From positions 2,920,229-2,984,228 of the forward strand of contig JABAKD010000018.1 in NCBI GenBank assembly GCA_012845835.1: a stretch of 64,000 bases of DNA, written 5' to 3'. The notes beneath the pieces are model-generated. The model searched no databases. It had not been told where the DNA came from and saw nothing but the letters and a program-made list of their open reading frames with translations. The position numbers and the translations under genes were made by a program. The DNA is from Undaria pinnatifida. Taxonomy: Eukaryota > Sar > Phaeophyceae > Laminariales > Alariaceae. This document shows, in pieces, positions 13,280-22,397 of the stretch; the first letter of the stretch is position 1; each line of letters opens with the position of its first letter.

Positions 13280-13440
13280 GTGACTATGCCTCGATAAGGT
13301 TCAGTAGGTGCCGATGGGTGTTCTTCGTGTGGAACTTAGTCCCTACGTCTGCCAGTAGTCTCTGTGTTGCGACGTGGTGAATGGTGATTTTGCCGTCCTT
13401 GACGAGCTCCTTTTGAGGTAAAAGACGCGCAAAGGGATGT
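13280..13440 (-). pseudogene. Copia RNase H C-terminal remnant
   Basis: The minus strand reads ELVKDGKITIHHVATQRLLA followed by DVGTKFHTKNTHRHLLNLIE, the typical end of a Copia polyprotein (family form LADIxTKxLxxxxHxxLxxL). The upstream frame is disrupted. Orientation is opposite to the gag remnant next to it. Confidence 0.75.
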
Positions 13441-13739
13441 GTTTCGTGTGCGTCTCCCGAAGACACCATTGGCTCTATAACGTCTACCGTGACGTGTAAT
13501 GTCAGAGCTGAGTTGTATATCATCGTTAGAGAACCTACCGGCCAACGGGGGGGGGCGGTGAAATGATCTTCGGAAGATCTAAAACATAGCATACGCAGGC
13601 TGAGCAGAATTAGGTTCACTCTGAAACGGTATTGTTTCTGCAAGTATTGCTTTAGACAGGGAAAGTAGAGTAAAGCAGAACAGAGAAAGATAACACACAC
13701 TTTGGCACGGCATTCTTCGGCAAACTCAACATCTAACGA

Positions 13740-14350
13740 GCTTGCCGGGGCCGTAGAGTGCACATATGACTAGCTCGCTTGTCGGGTCGCTCGTCGGGTC
13801 GCTCGTCGGGTCGACCCGGTGGTTTAGCGCTACGGGCGTGGCTAGTTGCACATGCGTGTGGGATGCGGTTTCCTTCTCATTTTTCGCGCGCACGCCACAA
13901 AATGCTGCTGCAAACAATACCGGTAGAAAGAACCAGAAAACACGACATCCTGAGTAAAGTACGAGGGACCAAGGACCAACCAACCGACCGAGGTATACAT
14001 GCGTTGACCCGTGAGTTTTCGACTTTTGACCCGTGAGAAATGTCACGGGTCAAGTCGACCTGACCCGCATGAAACCCGCATCTCGCGGGTCACACGAATT
14101 GTGGCGGGTCGGGTCGGGTCGGTCGGGTTGGGTCGGGTCGGGTCGGGTCGGGTCGGGTCGGGTCGGGTCGGGTCGGGTCGGGTCGGGTCGGGTCGGGTCG
14201 GGTCGGGTCGGGTCGGGTCGGGTCAAGACATCTCGAAATTCTCGCGGGTCGGGTCGAGTCGGGGCAAGACGTCTCGACGTTCTCACTGGTCGGGTCGGGT
14301 CAGATGACCCGACCCGACCCGACCCGCAAGATTTGACCCGACCTGTGAAA
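13740..14350 (+). mobile_element. Composite GGGTC/CAG element, copy A right part
   Basis: Resumes at GCTTGCCGGGG. It continues with three TCGTCGGGTCGC-like units, a weakly tRNA-like segment (CGGTGGTTTAGCGCTA, 13818) and a unique region (13870-14050). It ends in a GGGTC array that is perfect from about 14103 to 14222. Collinear with 58355 down to 57660. Confidence 0.75.
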
Positions 14351-14534
14351 AGCCCTGAAAAATTTGCGCGCTTTTGGCCTGTCTCGCTCAGCATCCATCC
14401 GCGTTCACGTCGAGGTGCGGAACGGATAAGGCAGGGCGAGGGGCCTTGGAGCGGGCAGCGGTACAAGAAACATCATCGCGCAGTACGCGTGTCGTACACC
14501 TCCCTGCATTGCACTTTGACGCATGGTGCGATAG

Positions 14535-14770
14535 AGGCGCAACATTTTTTTTTTTAAGGTTCTTCGACTTGGGAGTTTAAGACCTCTCCCGAAAACTGAT
14601 TTGGAGAAAAATGAAACTGCCACCGGATGAAAAATCCCATGGCCTAGGTAAATAACTGGAATCATGAAAAAAAAATTGCCAATTTCCGACGACTTTGAGT
14701 TAAGGAGCCCCGTCATCTGGAATCCGTTTCAGCATAAAAGTGCTATCTCTATCGTAGCATGCGTCCTTCA
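14535..14770 (+). repeat. Dispersed family 'CCATGGCCTAG', copy 2
   Basis: Contains CCCATGGCCTAGGTAAATA, TTAAGGAGCCCCGTCATC and GCTATCTCTATCGTAGCA in the family order. Confidence 0.7.
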
Positions 14771-15894
14771 TTGGGCGAATCACCTGCCTCAGCATCCCGG
14801 GGTGCTTCGTGTGGCCAATGCTTTACTGTAATCATATATTTTCAATTATTCGACACATGTTTCCCTCTGAAGTCCCAAAGGGGTCCTATCTTCATGTTGC
14901 GTGATTATTGCTGAAACATATGCCGTAATCATCCCGTAGCAGCTCCAGAAACAAGAATGACGAAGCAAAACAAGCATTCCCCTTCTTGTCCGGTCATACT
15001 ATAATAGTGTACGACGCATACTTTAGCAGTGCATCTGACACGCACGTACGGAGAACAAAAGCCATGCATATATATAACAGCACCACCCGATCTAGATCCC
15101 CAGACGTTTCGGCGGAACAAAACACCCCCAAAATCTGTACGAAAACGGCTCCTCGAGAAGAGAAAAGCTAAGAAAAAAAACTTTGAAAAAATGAAGTTCG
15201 AACCTAGCGAGCCGAGAACAGAGAGCACGCACATGGTTTTTTCTAGAAAAAATTGTACAGCCAAGAACGCAAGAAAACGAAAAACAGACAGAAGACAGAG
15301 AGAGATCGAAGAAAAAAAAAAAAACGAAAGCAAAAAAACTATACTTCCAAATAGAAAAAAAAAAACACATCCATGCACATACACCGCAGTACACGCACGC
15401 ATGGCATACACAAACAAACCAGCATCAACCAATTACCATCACAGCTGCTAACACCAGAATAGCATACACGTAGATACACAAGAGTCCCGCCAACCCCCAA
15501 CCGGCCCCCTACCCGCAAGAGACAGGTTTCCACACGGGCCGACCACATATTGTCTCGAAACCGCCAAAGTCGCCCGCCGGTCAAAACAAAAGTAAACCGC
15601 AGCACCACCACAACCACAACCACAACCAAAAAGACACCAAGCCAACCCCCGTACATCGGTACAACCATCAGAAGAAGAAAAAAAAAAGAAACTCGAGCTT
15701 TAAAAAAAACACGACCTTTGCAACAATTACACGTGTGTATGCAAGTACCGTGGTGAAACGACCCCACCCCTCTCCCTCTTTCCCTCCTCGTACACACTCT
15801 CCACTTCGAACAAGCACCATCGAAAAAACTAAGTACGCATTCTCACCAAAAACGCTGGAAGGGCGCATGGTAAGTAAGCAGGTCAACACGTTAG

Positions 15895-16300
15895 GCATAG
15901 CAACAAAGGCAAGCAAGACAAGCAAGGCACGCAAGGCGAGGCACGGCAAGCAAGGCAAGGCAAGGCAAGCAAAGCAAGGCAAGGCAAGCAAGGCAAGGCA
16001 AGGCAAGCAAGACAAGCAAGGCAACCAAGGCAACCAAGGCAAGCCAAGCCAAGCCAGGCAAGCCAGGCAACCAAGGCAACCAAGGCAACCAAGGCAACCA
16101 AGGCAAGCACGGCAAGCAAGGCAAGCACGGCAGGCAAGGCAGGCAAGGCAGGCAAGGCAGGCAAGGCAGGCAAGGCAGGAAAGGCAGGAAAGGCAGGCAA
16201 GGCAGGCAAGGCAGGCGAAGCAAGCGAGGAACCGCAAAGCAACGAAAGCGAAGCAACGCAAGCAAGGCAGGGAAGGCAACGCAAGCGAACCGACGCAAGC
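15895..16300. repeat. GGCAA/GGCAG low-complexity tract
   Basis: AAGGCAAGGCAAGC- and GGCAGGCAAGGCAGG-type units extend for about 400 bp. Long open frames on both strands are composition artefacts. Confidence 0.85.
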
Positions 16301-16599
16301 AACGCAACCAAATCAACCAGAGCAAGGGGAACCTGTCTCTCCGTTGGGGCCAAAACACTGGCAAGATGCGTTTCCTTGTAACTTCCGTTCACCCCGCCCC
16401 CACCCCACTTTACCCCATCCAGAGGCCGCCCAACAACCTGTCATAGCTAGCCCGACAATCCCAACTACCCTCCCGCCCCGAACCCCAAATCCCCCCTCAC
16501 GCCCAACCCATCCAACTCCACCCCAAGCACTGAAAGCAAGGCCACCCCCACGGGCGCCCCGCCCTACAAGCCCCATCTCGTTCACCAATAGTTGTGTTT

Positions 16600-16941
16600 C
16601 AACTATATATTTCAGCTCTTGGCTCCACCTACCGCTTAAGCTACTGCTGTTTGAGCCATCGCCTTTCAAGCCAGCGTTTTCAAGTCGTCGCTTTTCAAGC
16701 TACCCCCGTTTGAGCTACCGCGTCTTTTTAAGCCGCCCCATTTTTTTACGCTACCGCATTGTAAGCTGTCGCTTGTCGAGCTTCCGCTCTTTAAGCACCA
16801 CTTTCAAGCTACGGCTTCGGCTGTGGTTGCAACTATCTCAAGCCACCGCTTCCGCTACGTCTTCTTAAGCTACCGTTTCTGTTACTACCGAGTCAGTTAC
16901 ACGGCAACCGCAACCGCAAGAAGCCTCAAGAACGGCTTCTC
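16600..16941 (-). repeat. Degenerate ~20 bp repeat just downstream of the stop (3' UTR region)
   Basis: On the plus strand the unit resembles TTCAAGCTACCGCTTTT, repeated with drift from about 16625 to 16925. It lies directly 3' of the terminal exon, so it is probably transcribed. No clear AATAAA signal was found between it and the stop. Confidence 0.5.
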
Positions 16942-18660
16942 CTACCCGTCCTCCAGCGACTGCGAGTCCAGCATCTGCGCGAGCGCTAGGATTGAGCCAG
17001 TCTGGTTCAAGAACGACACGTAGTTGTCGTTCTGCCGAAGGCTGTCCTCATCCCCACCCCCGTTCCGCTTACTCCCGCCCCCGCCCCCACCCCCTACCCC
17101 ACCCCTCGCCCTCGCCTTCGCGCCCACCCCGCCACCATTAGCGGCGAAGACACCTTCACCCTTCCCTGACAAACGAGATGCGCCGCCACCCCCGCTGCGT
17201 CCCTTTCCGTTGATGCTAGAGCCTGAGACGGGCCCCACACCGACACCACCACTTCCCCAAGAGCTCATTCCTCCCCCGCCACCCGCGCTGCTTCCAAACT
17301 CGCCGGTGTTCCTATTTCTCTGTTCCGTTTTCTTGCCGTTGCTGCTGTTAGCGCCTGCACCATCGCCACCGCCATAGCCCGAAGAAGTGGTCGTAGCAGC
17401 AGCGGCGGCAGCTGCGGCGGCGGTGGTGACCGCCTTCACTCCTCCCCCGGCGGGGGGATTGCTCTCGCCCCCCCTCCCGTCCCCTCCCCCAATACCGCCA
17501 CCGCCTCCGCCGCCGCCTCTTGAGGCTTTCGTCATCCCAGCGCCAGTCACCGGCAGTGCTACCACCGACGTCGTTACCACCGCTCTATCAGCCGACGCTT
17601 TCACCGCTTTGTCTGCTGTCGCTCTCGCGCGACGCTGGCCTTTCCCTTTGCCACCACCGCCATTGAGAACACTGTTGTTGCCGCCAACACTGCCTGCACC
17701 CGTCGTCGCCGCCGCCGCTGCTGCTGCTGGTGGTGGTGATACCTTGTTTGGCCCATTCCCCTCCACCCCTCCGTCGCAGCGCTGTAGGGGCGACCGCACA
17801 GTCTGCTGCTGCTGTTGCTGGTGGTGCCGTGGTACAAGCGGCGAAGGTTTCCCACCGTTAGCAAGCGTTGACGCGGCGGGTCGACGGGGAGGCGACGGAG
17901 CCACCGGAGAAGGGCAAGAAGGTGCCCCCTCCCCCGTATGCCGCCCTCCCCCCCCTCCTCTGCTGCCCACCCCTGGTCGCCTAGAGCCGGCCTTACCATT
18001 CAGCGCACGACGACCGCCACCGCCGCCACCGCCACCGCCACCGCCACCGCCTCCGCTACCATCACAACTGTCCTGAGGTTCCGATGTCTCCCCGGCCCCC
18101 GCTTCCGTACCACCCCCCGCCCTTCTCGGAGCTTCGAGAACCCCGCTGCTGCTTCCGCTGATGGTTCCGCTACGTCTTCCACTGTTGCTTCCGCTGATGC
18201 TTCCGCTACTGTTACTGCCGCTCATGGTTCCATTGTTCTTGTTTTTGTCCTTCCCCGAGACCCCCTTTTTGTCCGCCCCTGCTCGCTTAACCCCGCCCCC
18301 CCCGCCACCACCGCCTCCGCCACCGTCAACGGTGCCATTACTCCTAGAGATGTTAGCTGGACCCTCCCCGCCCTTCACACCATTCTCGACCTCACCGGCA
18401 CCGTTCCTTCTGCTTGTGCCGTTCGAAGAAGTATCGAAAAAAACCCTGCCAGCGGCAGAGCTCAGGCCTGTCGGGAGCTTGGCGGGCGACGAGGAAACGC
18501 CCGGGTCGTTTGTGGATGACGGTGCCGTCGCGGCGGTAGGGGTACAGCTGCTGGTTGATGATGGTGTGGTGGTGGTAGTGTTGGCTGTGGCGTTGGTTGT
18601 AGCCTTGCTCCGCTCTTTGGCCTTCTGCTTCTTCTTTTGTTTTTTGCTCTTCTTGGTTGC
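16942..18660 (-). CDS. Exon 16 (terminal): Lys-rich, then Ser/Gly-rich tail
   Basis: Acceptor CTGCAACCCAG; the frame is open for 572 codons to TAG at 16944-16942. It starts ATKKSKKQKKKQKAKERSK, a basic helical continuation of exon 15. Long Gly, Ser and Ala homopolymer-rich tracts follow. It ends in a non-repetitive acidic/hydrophobic piece, NDNYVSFLNQTGSILALAQM and onward to SQSLEDG. Phase and helix continuity support joining to exon 15. The alternative is a separate gene whose upstream exons I cannot find. Open frames on the opposite strand (Pro- and Val-rich) are mirror images of the Gly codons. Confidence 0.65.
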   Translation of the reverse strand, partial: ATKKSKKQKKKQKAKERSKATTNATANTTTTTPSSTSSCTPTAATAPSSTNDPGVSSSPAKLPTGLSSAAGRVFFDTSSNGTSRRNGAGEVENGVKGGEGPANISRSNGTVDGGGGGGGGGGGVKRAGADKKGVSGKDKNKNNGTMSGSNSSGSISGSNSGRRSGTISGSSSGVLEAPRRAGGGTEAGAGETSEPQDSCDGSGGGGGGGGGGGGGGRRALNGKAGSRRPGVGSRGGGGGRHTGEGAPSCPSPVAPSPPRRPAASTLANGGKPSPLVPRHHQQQQQQTVRSPLQRCDGGVEGNGPNKVSPPPAAAAAAATTGAGSVGGNNSVLNGGGGKGKGQRRARATADKAVKASADRAVVTTSVVALPVTGAGMTKASRGGGGGGGGIGGGDGRGGESNPPAGGGVKAVTTAAAAAAAAATTTSSGYGGGDGAGANSSNGKKTEQRNRNTGEFGSSAGGGGGMSSWGSGGVGVGPVSGSSINGKGRSGGGGASRLSGKGEGVFAANGGGVGAKARARGGVGGGGGGGSKRNGGGDEDSLRQNDNYVSFLNQTGSILALAQMLDSQSLEDG

Positions 18661-21600
18661 CTGGGTTGCAGGATAAAATGGCGGGTCCGAAGCGGGGCGG
18701 GCGGGGGGGGGGGGGGTGTACTCAGTCTGTGCATGGCCGTAGTCGTATGCCGACAGACCCTCGCATCCTTACTATGCCGGGACGTCGCGTTTTGACCAGC
18801 CAGGCGGACATTGCTTGCACCAAGCCCGGGGGGGGCGGGAGGGGGGGGGGGCGGACGCAGTAATAATGAGCATGAAAGACACCAAGAGCAACACTAAAAT
18901 CGGTAACGCCGTCTCTAACAACACTACTAACACCAGCACCGAAAACACCAGCCCCGGCACCGGCACCAACGCAACCACTAACCCACACCCACACCAACGC
19001 CAACGCCAACGCCAACGCCAACGCCAACGCCAACGCCAACGCCAACAAGACCACACTCCCTACCACCACCAAAACATCATGGCTCTTCGATATACAACTA
19101 TCATAAATAAAACATACATGTACCACGCAGCTTGCAAAGTTCAGTTTCAATCATTCAATCGGTCGTACTCAAAGCTGACGTTTCGATTTTTTATTATAAA
19201 TTCATTCTCGCCGCAATTGGTCGTTCATCTTTAGTGAGACTCGGCATAGAATACTGAGCACATTTCGATGAAAATCGACGAGCAATACGTGTTCGAGTGC
19301 AACGAAAAGGCGGAAAGTCCCGCCCTCGGGCCACAGTTACTACGCCGAATTACAAACATACCCACATGGCACCAACAAGGGGAACACATCGGTGAAGCGT
19401 TTCTGCCAATCGGAGTTGTACATCGCGACTTGGGCAGGCGTTTCGTATGCAAGCAAAACAAAAATAGTACCCCAGGTGTTCTTCGTTGTATTCGACGAAA
19501 ACTTGATAATTTTCTACCCATTTTTGGTGTGCATACGACCACATGTAACGGTTGACTGCAAATAAAAGGGCCTCGGTTCACTAGCTAATGGTCATGTTTG
19601 ACACTCGATGTGGTTTAACGCGGGGGGAAAAGATCCCTATACGAAGGCAAATTTGGTAGGGTTGGGTACTGAGCCAGTACGTACTGCCAGTAGTACTAGT
19701 ACTGGCAGTATCCTGAAACTGGTAAACGGACTTGCCAGTACGCCAGTACATCAGTATCTACGAAGATCCGTACATACGCCTCAAAAACCAGCGGAAACCC
19801 ATGTATTCAGGCTGCCGCAGAGAACGCAGAGAGACACACAGCCTCACGGCACACCCCACACAACGACACAGCGGTTGCTGGGGAGGGTTTCAGTTTTGTT
19901 CTCTCCGGAAAGGTTTTGGCGAAAAGAATCGCCATCCAAATGAAGATGCTTGTTGTGCTGGTACAAGCAGCTGTGATTTGTGCGCGGTGTAGTTTTCGGT
20001 TGGGTAGCTTTGGCACCGTTGTCGTCTCCTTGTAATCTGTCGCTACCGTTGCTTTTCTAGCTACTCTTCTCCTCGGTACACCAACTGATTGCAACTGATT
20101 GCATTCGTGTTCATTTTTTTTTCTCGATTGGCAATTGACTTGTGGCGGGGGGTTTGGGGTCTGGTGGAAGGTATTCCACCGGTTTCTACTAGTTTCTACG
20201 GAGTACAATACGCTATGAAATGATCTTTATGATTCTTGGATGATTCTGCTATCCACTTCAACTCATGTGAATGGATAGACTGTATCTCCCACGATCATGG
20301 AGTTTGTAGGCGTTGCAAAGTTAAAAAAAAAATGGTCGACAATTGATCCTTTCTCCCATGTCAAAAACAAAAAAAAGTGAGTTTTCCCCGCGACAGGGCC
20401 TCTGTAAGATGAGCCAAAATCGCTCATTTTCCTCTGTCAGATGAGCCAAAATCGCTCATTTTTTATGCTCTAGTGAAGCCAAATCGCGTAAAAAGGCGCC
20501 TCCGGCGGGCCCTCCGGGGGCGCCCCCTCACCAGCCGGGGGGGGGCGATGGTGGCGCGGCGAAGCCGCGCCACCAGTATCCTGATCGGATCCTGCATACT
20601 TTGTACTGGCGCGCCAGTACCCAACTCTAAAATTTGGCCTACTTTAGGCCCATTTTGCCTGATTTTGACCAAAAAACTGTCATTTTCCTGACGACGCCGG
20701 GAAGACTTTATTTTTCACGGACCTCATGAAAGCGTCACAATTTACTAAATATTTCGTTTTACACATTTGGAAAACGACATTTGGCAGGGTTGTTCCTGAT
20801 AACAAACGGAAAGTACCCTTCTAGGCCTTTTTTGTTACTTTTTTTCGTCCGGAAATTCAAGGGAAAAATAAGAAAAACGCGTCAAAAGGCAACTTAAGAG
20901 GCAAAGAAAAAAAGAAAGGACAAAGAGCGATACGATTGTATTGCAATGATTGACAACCCTGACACATTTAAGTTTACACCTCTCAAAACAACTGCGCTAT
21001 CGCTTAAAGCCGGAACATTCCACCTGTTGCTAGAACCAGCCCTCAAGAACGCTGAACGAATCTTCTGCGATGTAAATATAAAGGCAAGCACCAGTGGGGA
21101 GAAGGGACGACACCTGCTACCACGGGTTGTCCAGAAGACCGGCGTAAAAATCGAGATGAGAAACCAATATATACATCAGTATCAAAATCACTGAAAAAAT
21201 GGATTCGCTCACCCTCGCATTCGCCTCTTGTTCGGACATAACCTTCCACAGCTCCTCCTGAAACTCGAGGTGAAATTGTTTGCAATCGCAGTCTCGACAG
21301 ACGTCACACTGACGTGGGAATAAAATACCCGATGAAAAGAGCGCGCGCGCGGGGGGGGGGGGGGGGGGTGGCTTAACGACTCGTGCTACAACAGAGGTGG
21401 CATACTAAAAAAAAATCTAGATGCCGGGGCATCCTTAACCCCTGTCGGAAAAACGCCATTCTTGTTTAGCACTCTCAACGCTTTTTTGTACCTAGGCCAT
21501 GAGTCTGCTCATCGAGTTTGCACCTTCAGGTTGCTCAAAAGACCAGCTTTTGGGTGGGAGGTATACAGAAAAAATAAAATAAAATGCATCTCGACCCCAC

Positions 21601-22321
21601 TATTTGTTGAATGTGGCTGCGAAAGCAACTGAGTTAAATCGATACACGACGCGTATGAAAACACGTGGAAGTGTGGTGAGCTAGAGCTTTCTTTTTCCCC
21701 ATCCGCCGGAGGATGAAAAAAAAAAAAAAAAAAAAAGTCTCAACATTTCACATTTACGAGCGAACGATAGTTTCTAACTTAGACCGCGAAAATACAACGG
21801 GGGCGCTTTCAAGATCGCTCAAGTTGGAGCGTACATCCGCTTCAGCCGGCCGAAAAAAAAACGGGCGCAGCTTGACGACAGGGACAAACCTCTTGCTGCG
21901 CAGGTTGTTAGCGATAGCAATATATTATAGTTTCCGTGCACAGAACAAGGCTTAAAGTTAACACCTTAGTCCTGTTGACCCTGGTAGCAACAGGGGAGTC
22001 ACCGATCTCGTATCTGTCACCAAGACATAAGACACCCCGGTACACGCGCCATCGCATTATCACGCGCAGCTTGCAAACATTACTGTTCACTAAAATCTCG
22101 ATCGCACTAACAGCTGAGGTGTAATTTTCCTATTTTCTAATATTGTGACACCTCGAGGTATACCAACTATCTAGTATGTTTTAAGCGTTTCTAATTTGAG
22201 AGGGACAAGTCAATAGGGAAGAAGAGAGGGCAACAGACGAAGAGACGAAGAGATACAGCGAGCGAGAGAACGTGTCGCTTACAAAGACGAAAGCAAACGA
22301 AACCACAAAAACAAGAAAGCG

Positions 22322-22397
<76 letters not shown>

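Larger units (their letters stand above)
10201..13739 (+). mobile_element. Copia-type LTR retrotransposon relic inserted into the composite element
   Basis: Bounded by GCTT on both sides (10197-10200 and 13740-13743), consistent with a short target-site duplication. The left end begins TGTTAAATAG. A possible 5' LTR runs to TTTCTAACA at 10747, followed by GGTTATGAGCC, which resembles a Copia-type primer-binding site. Gag and protease remains follow on the plus strand, but the RNase H remnant at 13.3-13.4 kb is on the minus strand. The insertion is therefore rearranged or is two elements. A matching plus-strand 3' LTR was not found. Confidence 0.65.

Noticed and set aside
15735-16868. 377-codon plus-strand frame rich in Lys, Gln, Ala and Arg, and its minus-strand counterparts
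   Set aside because: It runs through the GGCAA/GGCAG tract, which is open in several frames on both strands; no non-repetitive domain.
17024-18676. Pro- and Val-rich plus-strand frames opposite exon 16
   Set aside because: Mirror images of Gly/Ser codon runs of the minus-strand exon; no start, splice or domain support.
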